A stretch of 64,000 nt of DNA from Kibdelosporangium sp. MJ126-NF4. GTDB lineage: Bacteria > Actinomycetota > Actinomycetes > Mycobacteriales > Pseudonocardiaceae. Location: NCBI RefSeq assembly GCF_000826545.1, contig NZ_CDME01000006.1, positions 31,063 to 95,062 on the forward strand. The letters run 5' to 3'. The stretch's first letter is position 1. Every line of letters begins with the position of its first letter. The notes under the pieces are model-generated. The model ran no database searches. It had not been told where the DNA came from and saw only the letters and a list, made by a program, of their open reading frames with translations. The position numbers and the translations under genes are program-made. Shown here in pieces: positions 54,501 through 62,652 of the stretch.

Positions 54501-54728
54501 CTATCGGTTCAGCAAAGCCAGGAACTCGGCTGGCGTCAATCCAGCTTGCCGAATGATGGACGCCAGCGTTCCACGCTTTACTGTGCCATGCATCGGCACC
54601 ACTACTGTCCTGCCATCTCCATGTTGGTATATGGCATGACTACCTTTGGTACGTGCATGGTTGAATCCGATTGATTCCAGCGCACGGATCACCTTCTTCA
54701 CCGGAAGGTCGGCGAGTGCAGGGCTCAC
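54501..54728 (-). CDS. hicA: HicA-type mRNA interferase toxin
   Basis: A 75-residue dsRBD-fold toxin of the YcfA/HicA family, which cleaves mRNA on the ribosome. The motif KVIRALESIGFNHARTKGSHAIY contains the catalytic His31, and VVVPMHGTVKRGTLASIIRQAGLTPAEFLALL is the typical C-terminal half. GTG 54728 overlaps the hicB stop by four bases (GTGA), giving antitoxin-first order. Confidence 0.9.
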   Translation of the reverse strand: MSPALADLPVKKVIRALESIGFNHARTKGSHAIYQHGDGRTVVVPMHGTVKRGTLASIIRQAGLTPAEFLALLNR

Positions 54729-54937
54729 GCGGCGCCAGACACCTGAAACGACGTTACCAACGGCGTGGCTGTCGGATGCGGCTCCTCGACTTCTTCGAGG
54801 TACAGCTCAACGGCCTCACGCAGGTTGGCCAGCGCCTCCTGGATGCTCTGCCCCTGGCTGGCCACGTCGATCTCCAGGCATTGCGCGACGTACCAGTCGT
54901 CCTCCTGGTGGACAGCGGCCGTGAAGGTACGTGACAT
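54725..54937 (-). CDS. hicB: HicB-type antitoxin
   Basis: A 70-residue partial RNase H-like antitoxin (FTAAVHQEDDWYVAQCLEIDVASQGQSIQEALANLREAVELYLEE) that neutralises HicA. It is short and lacks a C-terminal DNA-binding domain, so any autoregulation would need another factor. ATG 54937 is used; the longer in-frame start at 54973 adds residues not typical of the family. Confidence 0.88.
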   Translation of the reverse strand: MSRTFTAAVHQEDDWYVAQCLEIDVASQGQSIQEALANLREAVELYLEEVEEPHPTATPLVTSFQVSGAA

Positions 54938-55030
54938 GGCTCCAGCGTAACCGGCGTTCTCCCGGCTAGCCACTGAGCCGACTGCGTTCGGCTGTATCGC
55001 TCTGAACCGCCTTGGCGAGCAAATCGAACG

Positions 55031-55060
55031 AAGCCCCGGCTCTCGCGAGAGCTGGGGCTT
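55031..55060 (-). terminator. Terminator of the aldehyde dehydrogenase gene
   Basis: 15-bp arms with one mismatch (AAGCCCCGGCTCTCG / CGAGAGCTGGGGCTT) and essentially no loop, 13 bases after the aldehyde dehydrogenase stop on the minus strand. Confidence 0.7.
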
Positions 55061-55072
55061 CTTGCCGGTCGC

Positions 55073-56560
55073 CTACTTGCGTTTGCCGTGCAGCAAGGTG
55101 ATCAGCTTGGCCACTGTGGCGTCGGTTTTCTCCGTACGCGCGAAGGTGGTCAGGTTGATCGGGGCGCGGAAACGTTGGCGGGCGATGGCTTTGGCGCGGG
55201 TGAACTCCTTCAGGCCGTCCTCGCCGTGGATTCGGCCGAAGCCGGAGTCGCCGACGCCGCCGAAGGGCAGTGAGGGGATACCGGCGAAGCTGATCACCGA
55301 GTTCACCGCCGTCATGCCTGAGCGCAGGCGGCGGGCCAGTTCCATGCCTCGGCGTTTGGCGAACACCGTCGCGCCGAGGCCGTAGCGGGAGTCGTTGGCC
55401 TTCACCAGCGCCTCGTCCATGTCCTTGACCTTCGCGATGGTCAGTGTCGGGCCGAAGGTCTCGTCGCGGACCGCCACCGAGTCCTCCGGCACGTCCACCA
55501 GGACCGTCGGCTGCACGTACCGGTCGCCGACCGCGTCGACGCCGCCGACGAGGGCTTTTCCGCCTCGGGCGATGGCGTCGGCGATGTGCTTGCGGATGAT
55601 GTCCAGCTGGGCGGGCATCGTGATCGGGCCGATCTTGGCCTCGGCGTCGTAGCCCGCACGCACCTGCTTGGCTTTCTCCACCGTCGCGGCCACGAAGGAG
55701 TCGTAGACCTTCTCGTGCACGTAGACGCGTTCGACTCCGACGCAGGTCTGGCCCGCGTTGGACATGCCGCCCCAGACGGCCGCGTCCGCCGCCGCCTCGA
55801 TGTCGGCGTCCTCGTCGACGAGCAGCGCGTCCTTTCCGCCCGCCTCGATCAGGACCGGGGTCAGGGTTTCCGCTGCCGCTGCCATGATCTTGCGGCCGGT
55901 CGGGGCCGAGCCGGTGAAGGCGATCTTGTCCACGCCCGCGCGGCAGAGCGCCGCTCCGGTCGCGCCGTAGCCGGTGACCAACTGGAACACCGGGTGCTCC
56001 GGTACCGCTTCGGCGAAGCTGTCCACCAGCCACCTGCCGACGCCCGGGGTGTACTCACTGGGCTTGAAGACCACCGCGTTGCCCGCCGCGAGGGCGTAGA
56101 CGATCGAGCCCATCGGGGTGAAGAGCGGGTAGTTCCACGGCCCGATCACGCCGATCACGCCGAGCGGCTGGTACTCCACCGTCGCCGCCTGGTTGGCCAT
56201 CAGCAGACCCGCGGGGCGACGCTTGGGGCCAAGCACCTTCTTGGCGTTCTTCGCGACCCAGCCCGCGTGGTCGACGGCCAGGATGACCTCGATCATCGCG
56301 TCCGAGTGCGGCTTGCCGGTCTCCTGGTGGATCACGTCGGCCAACTGCGCGCCGCGCCGGGTGATGATGCCCTTCCAGCGCTGCAGGCGTTCCGCGCGAC
56401 CGGCGAACCCGAGCGACTGCCACCACGCGGACGCGTTGCGCGCCCTGGCAACGGCGTCGGTCACGTCCTGCTCCGCGTGCACGGGATACGTGCCGACGAT
56501 CTCGTCAGTGGCCGGGTTCAGCGAGTCGAACGTCTCGACTTTGTGCTCGACTGTGGTCAT
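55073..56560 (-). CDS. Succinate-semialdehyde-type aldehyde dehydrogenase
   Basis: A 495-residue NAD(P)-dependent aldehyde dehydrogenase. Glu in LIEAGGKDALLV and the nucleophile Cys in SNAGQTCVGVERVYV are intact, as are GVIGVIGPWNYPLFTPMGSIVYALAAGNAVVFKPSE and the C-terminal LPFGGVGDSGFGRIHG. Annotated relatives are SSADH/GabD2-like enzymes; the substrate cannot be settled here. ATG 56560 overlaps the MFS gene stop (ATGA), so the two genes are coupled. The very long upstream frame is a shadow of the MFS gene. Confidence 0.92.
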   Translation of the reverse strand: MTTVEHKVETFDSLNPATDEIVGTYPVHAEQDVTDAVARARNASAWWQSLGFAGRAERLQRWKGIITRRGAQLADVIHQETGKPHSDAMIEVILAVDHAGWVAKNAKKVLGPKRRPAGLLMANQAATVEYQPLGVIGVIGPWNYPLFTPMGSIVYALAAGNAVVFKPSEYTPGVGRWLVDSFAEAVPEHPVFQLVTGYGATGAALCRAGVDKIAFTGSAPTGRKIMAAAAETLTPVLIEAGGKDALLVDEDADIEAAADAAVWGGMSNAGQTCVGVERVYVHEKVYDSFVAATVEKAKQVRAGYDAEAKIGPITMPAQLDIIRKHIADAIARGGKALVGGVDAVGDRYVQPTVLVDVPEDSVAVRDETFGPTLTIAKVKDMDEALVKANDSRYGLGATVFAKRRGMELARRLRSGMTAVNSVISFAGIPSLPFGGVGDSGFGRIHGEDGLKEFTRAKAIARQRFRAPINLTTFARTEKTDATVAKLITLLHGKRK

Positions 56561-57705
56561 GAGCGCGCCTCCTGGTTGCCTACCGCCGAGGTTACTCGAC
56601 AGTAAGGCTCGTCGCGACGGGCATTGACCACGGCGAACGCGGCGACCAGCGCGACGGCCGAACCGGTCAGCGGCGCTCCGGTCACCGGCAGCGCAGACAC
56701 GGACAGTGACCCGAGCGCGAAGCCGCCCGACTGCGCGGTGAACGTCAGGCCGAACCCCTCGGCCTTGCGGTCCTCCGGCAAGGTCAGCTGGAGGTGCATC
56801 GAGATCGACGTGTTCAACGGCCCGACGCAGACACCGACCGTCACCAGCCCGACGATCAGCAACGGCCATGACGTTCCGAAGGCCACGAGCACTCCGCCGA
56901 CAGCCATGACACTGAGGAACACGGCCGCTCTGGCTCGCCGGTCGCTCGTGAGACGAGGACTGATCCACGCGTACACACCGGCGCCCGCCATGCTCGCGCC
57001 GATCACCACAGCCATGATCACCACGGCGATCCCCGCACCGCCGCCCAGCCGTTGCGCGATCGGCAGTGAGGACACCTCCACGGTGCTGATCAGGAACCCG
57101 AAACCGAACGAGCTCAGCAACCACACCATGATCGGCCCGAGCGGGAGGCGGCGCTCTCCTCTGGCCCGTGCCGCAGCGGGAACCACCGGCACGAACACCA
57201 CCGCGAGCAGATACGACGCGGCCATGCCCAGCACCGGGGCACTACCGCCGAGCGGCGCGAGCAGGGCGACCGCCAGCGGTCCGCTGACCACGACGAGCTC
57301 GATCACCACGGCGTCGATCGCGACCGCACGTTCCAGGAATCCCGAGCGAACGGACTTCGGCAGCAGCGCACGGATCCCACCGGACAACGCACCGGCCGCG
57401 AACCCGGTCAGCACGACGAAAACGACCGTCGACACCGGCGACGCGCTCGCCAAAGCCAAGCCGCACAAGCCCATAGCCGAGACCACGAGCAGGATCCGCA
57501 GGCCACGAGCCACTCCGAGGCGATCGAGCAGGCGACCGACCGGACCGGCGGCGACGATCTCGGCACCGATGTACACCGCCATCATCACGCCACCGAGCCG
57601 GTACGAACCAGTCACTTCGGTCGCCATCAGGGCGAAGGCAAGTGGCGCCATCATGGCGGGCAGTCTGAGCAGCTGGGCGGCAATGGACCATCGCGCGTAA
57701 CTCAC
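56557..57705 (-). CDS. MFS transporter
   Basis: A 382-residue membrane protein with about twelve hydrophobic segments. Loop motifs include GPVGRLLDRLGVARGLRILLVVSAMG (MFS motif A-like) and the C-terminal half starts at LGPIMVWLLSSFGFGFLI. GTG 57705 is the natural start just outside the regulator gene. Probably a drug or metabolite exporter controlled by the divergent ArsR/DUF5937 protein. Cotranscribed with the aldehyde dehydrogenase downstream (4-base overlap). Confidence 0.88.
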   Translation of the reverse strand: MSYARWSIAAQLLRLPAMMAPLAFALMATEVTGSYRLGGVMMAVYIGAEIVAAGPVGRLLDRLGVARGLRILLVVSAMGLCGLALASASPVSTVVFVVLTGFAAGALSGGIRALLPKSVRSGFLERAVAIDAVVIELVVVSGPLAVALLAPLGGSAPVLGMAASYLLAVVFVPVVPAAARARGERRLPLGPIMVWLLSSFGFGFLISTVEVSSLPIAQRLGGGAGIAVVIMAVVIGASMAGAGVYAWISPRLTSDRRARAAVFLSVMAVGGVLVAFGTSWPLLIVGLVTVGVCVGPLNTSISMHLQLTLPEDRKAEGFGLTFTAQSGGFALGSLSVSALPVTGAPLTGSAVALVAAFAVVNARRDEPYCRVTSAVGNQEARS

Positions 57706-57745
57706 GTGGCCACGCTGCCTGCCGACCAGCACTGGGTGATAATGA

Positions 57746-57761
57746 TTCGGCCATATCCGAA
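57746..57761. promoter_or_regulatory. Possible ArsR operator between MFS and regulator genes
   Basis: Dyad TTCGG-CCATAT-CCGAA within the 66-base divergent intergenic region, just ahead of the regulator start and close to where both promoters must overlap. Confidence 0.4.
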
Positions 57762-57771
57762 AGGTGGGCTG

Positions 57772-58737
57772 GTGATCGAGATCCAGCTCGGCGAGGTCGG
57801 CGCGCACCGGGTGCGGCTGGCGATCTCGCCGCTCGAAGAGGTGCTCAACGCGATCAGGCTGCTCACCAGGCCGGGCCGGGCCCCGGCGCACGCCCGCTGG
57901 GCGGTCGCCAACCGGCCGACACTGACCAGCCTCGACGTGCCCGAACTGGTCACGCTGATCAGCGGCGACGAGTACTTCCCGGACTTCCTCAGCCCGCCGC
58001 CGTCCGACCCCGACACCAGCGTCGACGAGCAGCTCGACCAGGTCATGCGCACCTCGGCGGAGCAGGTCGCGCTGGAGATCACCATGTCCGCGGCGGGACG
58101 GGACGAACGCGACCTCGCCGGACTGCTCGACGACCCCGCCGCGAGCAGGGCCCTGCTGGCCGGGCACCTGCGAGCGTGCTGGGCCGCGCTGATCGAGCCG
58201 CTCTGGCCGACGGTCAAGGACCTGCTCGACACCGACGTGCACTACCGGACCAGGCAGTTCGGCACCGGCGGCATCGCGCGCGTGCTCACCGGCCTGCACC
58301 CGGGCGTACAGCTGGACGGCAGCCGGGTGCTGCTGCCCACCTTCAACAGCGGGCGGGCGACCCTGGACGAACGCGGCCTGCTGCTGGTGCCGAGCGCGTT
58401 CGCGGGTGGAATCGGCGTGATGATGACGCCGCCGTGGCAGCCCTCGCTCGTGTACCCGGCGCGCGGCGCGGCGACGCTGTGGGAGGACGTGCCCGCGCCG
58501 GACGGCGATCCGCTCGCCGGGGTGGTCGGCCGGACCAAGGCACGGCTGTTACAGGAACTCGCTGATCCGGCCAGCACGACGACGCTGGCCCGGCGGCTGG
58601 GCGTAGCACCGAGCACGGTGTCCGAGCACGTGAAAGCTCTCACAGCCGCTGGTCTGCTCAGTGGCAGGCGTGCCGGGCGTAGTGTCCATTACAGCCGTAG
58701 TGCGCTGGGGGATGAGTTTGTGTCTGGTGCGAGCTGA
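57772..58737 (+). CDS. ArsR-family regulator with DUF5937 domain
   Basis: A 321-residue protein. The N-terminal DUF5937 domain (IEIQLGEVGAHRVRLAISPLEEVLNAIRLL, HARWAV, LTSLDVPELVTLIS) is followed by a C-terminal ArsR-type winged helix (LLQELADPASTTTLARRLGVAPSTVSEHVKALTAAGLLSGRRAGRSVHY). GTG 57772 has AAGGTG 5 bases upstream. Longer starts reach into the divergent MFS promoter and are rejected. Likely a repressor of the MFS transporter and aldehyde dehydrogenase genes. Confidence 0.87.
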   Translation: MIEIQLGEVGAHRVRLAISPLEEVLNAIRLLTRPGRAPAHARWAVANRPTLTSLDVPELVTLISGDEYFPDFLSPPPSDPDTSVDEQLDQVMRTSAEQVALEITMSAAGRDERDLAGLLDDPAASRALLAGHLRACWAALIEPLWPTVKDLLDTDVHYRTRQFGTGGIARVLTGLHPGVQLDGSRVLLPTFNSGRATLDERGLLLVPSAFAGGIGVMMTPPWQPSLVYPARGAATLWEDVPAPDGDPLAGVVGRTKARLLQELADPASTTTLARRLGVAPSTVSEHVKALTAAGLLSGRRAGRSVHYSRSALGDEFVSGAS

Positions 58738-58748
58738 GAGGAACGCGG

Positions 58749-59384
58749 ATGCAATTCGTCCATTTCGGACACTCGTGTGTGCTGGCCGAGAGCGGGTCGG
58801 AGCGGTTGCTGTTCGACCCGGGCGTGTTCTCGAAGGGCTTCGAGGAGGTACGGCACCTCGACGCGGTCCTGATCACCCACCAGCACCCCGACCACTTGGA
58901 CGTGCCCCGGCTGGTCGAGTTGATGAAGGCCAACCCGAAGGCGCAGCTGATCGTCGACCCGGCCTCCGCGCGCGACGTCGTCGACGCCGGGCTCGCCGCC
59001 AGGACCGTGAAACCCGGTGAGCGCTTCAAGATCGGCCGCACCCAGGTGCACGCGGTCGGCGGCAACCACGCGATCATCCACCCGGAGGTCCCGGTGCCGC
59101 CGAACGTCGGCTACGTGCTCGACGACGGCGCCTTCTACCACCCCGGCGACTCGTTCTACCGGCCCGAGCAGACCATCGACGTGCTCGGCGTGCCGACGGC
59201 GGCGCCGTGGCAGAAGCTCTCCGAGGCCGTGGACTTCCTACGGGTAGTCAGGGCACGCGTGGCGATCCCGATCCACGAGGCCGTGGCGAGCGTGCCGCAG
59301 ATGTACTACAGCCGGTTCGCCGAACTCGGCCCCAAGGACACCGAGGTCCGCGTGCTCACGCCTGGGGAGACGACCGCCGTCTGA
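58749..59384 (+). CDS. MBL-fold metal-dependent hydrolase (UlaG/YtnP-like)
   Basis: A 211-residue beta-lactamase-fold metallohydrolase. The metal motif is LITHQHPDHLD, with further ligands in VGGNHAIIH, FYHPGDSFY and IPIHEAV. The arrangement matches the L-ascorbate-6-phosphate lactonase-like (UlaG) branch. The substrate is unknown. It starts 11 bases after the ArsR gene and is probably cotranscribed. Its last 79 bases overlap the convergent DUF2334 gene. Confidence 0.88.
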   Translation: MQFVHFGHSCVLAESGSERLLFDPGVFSKGFEEVRHLDAVLITHQHPDHLDVPRLVELMKANPKAQLIVDPASARDVVDAGLAARTVKPGERFKIGRTQVHAVGGNHAIIHPEVPVPPNVGYVLDDGAFYHPGDSFYRPEQTIDVLGVPTAAPWQKLSEAVDFLRVVRARVAIPIHEAVASVPQMYYSRFAELGPKDTEVRVLTPGETTAV

Positions 59385-60040
59385 TACGTGCTCGACTCGG
59401 CACCGTGATGGGTGGCGATGTCGATCGCGTCGAGGATCGCCCGCCGTGGCCCTGGTTTGGCCAGGTCGGCCGCGTCGACCGACAGCCGGACCAGGCCGCC
59501 GCGCCGGGCCGCCCGCGCCACGCTGAGCACCAGCGCGAAGCAGGACCACGTCTCCACGCGCTCGTTCGCGGCCAGGCCGTGCACTCGTCCCTTGTGGACA
59601 GCGTCGGTGCGCAGGTCGTAGATCTTCGTCGCGTCCGCGCACAGGGCGAAGTCGTTGCGCCGCAGCGCTGTCAGCGTCCCCGGGGACGCCGCCCACTGCG
59701 GCGGGGCGAAGGCGTCGACCTCGAGCTCGAGCCTGCCCATCAGCCTGCGGGCCGCGGTCAGCCGCAGCCCGGCCTCGTGCGCGGGCAGCGAGCCGAACTC
59801 GGCACGCCTGCGCGGCGCGTCGGTGAGGTCGAATCCGTGCAGCAGCAGCGCGTCTCCCCGAACGCGCCGCTGCCGCACCCAGTCCACTACCACTGAGTGC
59901 TGACCTGCCCCTGCCAGCCGTGGCGCGAACAACAGCGAGAGCGAGACCCCCCGAAGGTCCAGCTCTCCAGCCAGTTCGGCACAGCGGTGCAGGGTCCGGA
60001 TCCCGATTCCGGACAGGGAGACCACCAGGCGCGCGGACAC
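59306..60040 (-). CDS. DUF2334 polysaccharide-deacetylase-like protein
   Basis: A 244-residue protein (RLVVSLSGIGIRTLHRCAELAGELDLRGVSLSLLFAPRL, GDALLLHGFD, FAPPQWAASPGTLTALRRNDFALCAD, GGLVRLSVDAADL) with the pattern of DUF2334, a TIM-like deacetylase relative. The metal site seen in true deacetylases is partly changed (LHGFDL in place of a His-His-Asp arrangement), so the activity is doubtful. GTG 60040 is used. The 79-base tail overlap with the convergent MBL gene means the last ~25 residues could be unconserved. Confidence 0.75.
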   Translation of the reverse strand: MSARLVVSLSGIGIRTLHRCAELAGELDLRGVSLSLLFAPRLAGAGQHSVVVDWVRQRRVRGDALLLHGFDLTDAPRRRAEFGSLPAHEAGLRLTAARRLMGRLELEVDAFAPPQWAASPGTLTALRRNDFALCADATKIYDLRTDAVHKGRVHGLAANERVETWSCFALVLSVARAARRGGLVRLSVDAADLAKPGPRRAILDAIDIATHHGAESSTYQTAVVSPGVSTRTSVSLGPSSANRL

Positions 60041-60060
60041 ACCACTATTACGCCGCACGA

Positions 60061-60104
60061 GAATGGCGTCGGTTCGTCATTCCGGTAACGAACCGACGCC
60101 ATTC
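60061..60104. terminator. Terminator after purC
   Basis: Perfect 17-bp arms (60061-60077 and 60088-60104, GAATGGCGTCGGTTCGT and its complement) with a 10-base loop, 33 bases after the purC stop on the minus strand and 20 bases before the DUF2334 gene. Confidence 0.82.
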
Positions 60105-60137
60105 AGTGAAACTCACGAACGAGTGACCGGGTCCGGA

Positions 60138-61013
60138 TCAGCACCAGTCCGCAAAGGACTTTCCGGACACCCGCTCGTAGGCCTCGATGTAGCGGGACCT
60201 GGTCGCCGCCACCACGTCCGACGGCAGCTCCGGCGGCGCCTCGCCGGACGAGCGGTCCCAGCCCGACGCGGGCGAGGTCAGCCAGTCACGCACGATCTGC
60301 TTGTCGAACGCGGGCTGCACCTTGCCGGGCTCGTACACGTCGGCCGCCCAGAACCGGGACGAATCCGGCGTCAGCACCTCGTCGCCGAGCACGAGCTCGC
60401 CCGATTCGTCCAGACCGAACTCGAACTTGGTGTCGGCGAGGATCATGCCCCGGCTGCGCGCGTGCTCGGCCGCCTGCGAGTACGTGGCCAGCGTGGTGTC
60501 GCGCAGCTTCACGGCGAGCTCGTCGCCGACGGCCGCGCGGACCGCGTCGAAGTCGATGGCCTCGTCGTGCTGACCGACCTCGGCCTTGGTGGTCGGCGTG
60601 AAGATCGGCTCGGGCAGCTGGGACGCCTCACCGAGACCCGCGGGCAGCGGCACGCCGCACACGCCACCGGTCTTGCGGTAGTCGACGAGACCGGACCCGG
60701 TCAGGTAGCCGCGGGCGACGCACTCGACCGGCTGCATCCGCAGCCGCCGCACGAGCAGCGCACGACCGCGCACCTCGTCGGGGATCCGGGCGTCGTCCCA
60801 CGCGACGAGGTGGTTGGGCCCGTCGAGCAGGCCGAACCAGAACACGCTCATCGCGGTGAGCACCCGGCCCTTGTCCGGGATCGTCGTCGGCAGCACGTAG
60901 TCGTACGCCGAGATCCTGTCCGAGGCGACCAGCAGCAGGTGATCGTCGTCCACTGCGTACAGCTCACGAATCTTCCCGGCGGCTACCTGCGGATACTCCG
61001 TCAACGATGGCAC
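60138..61013 (-). CDS. purC: Phosphoribosylaminoimidazole-succinocarboxamide synthase
   Basis: SAICAR synthetase, 291 residues, the aspartate-adding step of purine synthesis. Motifs [67 protein letters not shown] and the C-terminal KQIVRDWL are present. GTG 61013. Fourth purine locus in the window (purMF, purSQL, purC), all close on the chromosome as usual in actinobacteria. Confidence 0.96.
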   Translation of the reverse strand: MPSLTEYPQVAAGKIRELYAVDDDHLLLVASDRISAYDYVLPTTIPDKGRVLTAMSVFWFGLLDGPNHLVAWDDARIPDEVRGRALLVRRLRMQPVECVARGYLTGSGLVDYRKTGGVCGVPLPAGLGEASQLPEPIFTPTTKAEVGQHDEAIDFDAVRAAVGDELAVKLRDTTLATYSQAAEHARSRGMILADTKFEFGLDESGELVLGDEVLTPDSSRFWAADVYEPGKVQPAFDKQIVRDWLTSPASGWDRSSGEAPPELPSDVVAATRSRYIEAYERVSGKSFADWC

Positions 61014-61125
61014 AGGGAGAGTTTAATTCCGTAGCGGCGGTCACACGCGCCCCGGTAGCTTGCGCGACATGCACAACTATTGACTCACTCCAGACTCGCG
61101 GTCCCCGCTGCGGTTCCTGTGGTGG

Positions 61126-62652
61126 GTGATCCGCTCATCGAAGCGAGCACTACTCGCCTCGACGCTGTTCGGCATGTTGTGGATGGCGCCGCTGACGCTG
61201 ACCCCGTTGGCGATCGGTGCGGCGATCGACGAGGGCATCGCCCCTCGCAACACCGACGCACTGCTGCTGTGGGTCGGCGTGATCCTCGCGCTCGGTGCCC
61301 TGTCGTCCTTCAGCACCCTGATGTTGACGCGCACTGGTGACAGGGCGTGGCTCAACGGTGCCGAGCTCATGCAGAAGACGGTCATGCGGCACGCCACCAA
61401 GATCGGTGCGACGCTGCCGTCGAAGATCAAGACCGGGGAGATCGTCGCGGTCGGCTCGTCCGACATGTACAGCATCGGCTCCATCCTCGAGGTCATCGGC
61501 AGACTGGCCGGTGGACTGATCTCGTTCGCCATCGCCGCCGTCGCATTGCTGTCCAACACACTGGTCCTCGGCCTTGTCGTGCTGATCGGTGTGCCGGTGG
61601 CGACGCTCGGCTTGGTTCCGCTGCTTGGCCCGTTGCGCAAACGGACCGAGGCGCACCGCGACGAGGTCGGAGCGGCCACGTCGATGGCGTCCGACATCGT
61701 CTCCGGGCTGCGGATCCTGCGTGGTATCGGTGGGGAGAAGCAGTTCACCGAGCGGTTCGCCGCGACCAGCCAGCGCGTGCGCAGGGCCGGGGTGAACGCG
61801 GCGCGGATCGAGTCGTGGCTCTCGGGTATCGAGATACTGCTGCCGGGTCTGGTCACCATCCTGGTGGTCTGGCTGGGTGCGCGACTGGCGCTCGACGGCA
61901 CGATCTCGGTCGGCGAACTGGTCGCGTTCTACGGTCTTTCCGCGTTCCTGGTGATCCCGGTCAGTATCGCCACCGAAGCGGTGCACCACTACAACGAGAG
62001 CATCGTCGCGGCCCGCCGTGCCTGCACGATCCTGAACCTCGAACCGGCGTTCGAGTCACCGGAGCACCCGAAACCGTTGCCGCCCGGCTCCTTCGGGCTG
62101 CACGACGAGGAGTCCGGGCTCAGTTTCGCCGCGGGGAAGCTGACCGTGGTCGCCACGACCGGGTCGGACGCGTTCGCCGACCGGCTCGGCCGGTACGTCG
62201 ACGCTCCGGTGCGCGCGGGGGACATCGCCTTGCGGGAAGCCGACATCGAGGAGGTCAGGGATCGGATCCTGGTGGCGCACAACCAGGACGTGTTGTTCTC
62301 GGGCACGCTCGCCGACGAGGTTGACATGGGCAGGTCCGTCGAACTGGACACTGCCTTGTGGGCCGCCGACGCGATGGATGTCGTGGACGGTCTCGAACAC
62401 GGCACGCAGGAGTTCCTCGCCGAACGCGGCCGGACGCTGTCCGGTGGTCAGCGGCAGCGGATGCTGCTGGCCCGTGCGTTGAGCTTCGACGCGGACGTGC
62501 TGGTGCTCGACGAACCGACGTCGGCGGTGGACGCGCACACCGAGGCCAGGATCACCCGGCGGGTGGCCGAACTGCGCCGCGGCCGGACGACGGTCGTGTT
62601 CAGTCAGAGTCCGTTGTGGACACGAGTCGCGGACGAGGTGCACGCCCCATGA
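61126..62652 (+). CDS. ABC exporter half with degenerate ATPase site
   Basis: A 508-residue (from GTG 61126) fused membrane/ATPase exporter half. Six membrane helices (~10-300) precede the nucleotide-binding domain. The signature LSGGQRQR, Walker B VLVLDEPTSAVD and Q-loop AHNQDVLFSGT are intact. Walker A is destroyed: residues 343-351 read ATTGSDAFA, without the Lys-Ser/Thr of GxxGxGKS/T. Coding clearly continues upstream in frame (SPLRFLWW back to ~61084) but with no ATG, GTG or TTG after the in-frame TGA at 61081-61083. It forms a heterodimer with the next gene, which carries a complete site (4-base overlap). Confidence 0.88.
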   Translation: MIRSSKRALLASTLFGMLWMAPLTLTPLAIGAAIDEGIAPRNTDALLLWVGVILALGALSSFSTLMLTRTGDRAWLNGAELMQKTVMRHATKIGATLPSKIKTGEIVAVGSSDMYSIGSILEVIGRLAGGLISFAIAAVALLSNTLVLGLVVLIGVPVATLGLVPLLGPLRKRTEAHRDEVGAATSMASDIVSGLRILRGIGGEKQFTERFAATSQRVRRAGVNAARIESWLSGIEILLPGLVTILVVWLGARLALDGTISVGELVAFYGLSAFLVIPVSIATEAVHHYNESIVAARRACTILNLEPAFESPEHPKPLPPGSFGLHDEESGLSFAAGKLTVVATTGSDAFADRLGRYVDAPVRAGDIALREADIEEVRDRILVAHNQDVLFSGTLADEVDMGRSVELDTALWAADAMDVVDGLEHGTQEFLAERGRTLSGGQRQRMLLARALSFDADVLVLDEPTSAVDAHTEARITRRVAELRRGRTTVVFSQSPLWTRVADEVHAP

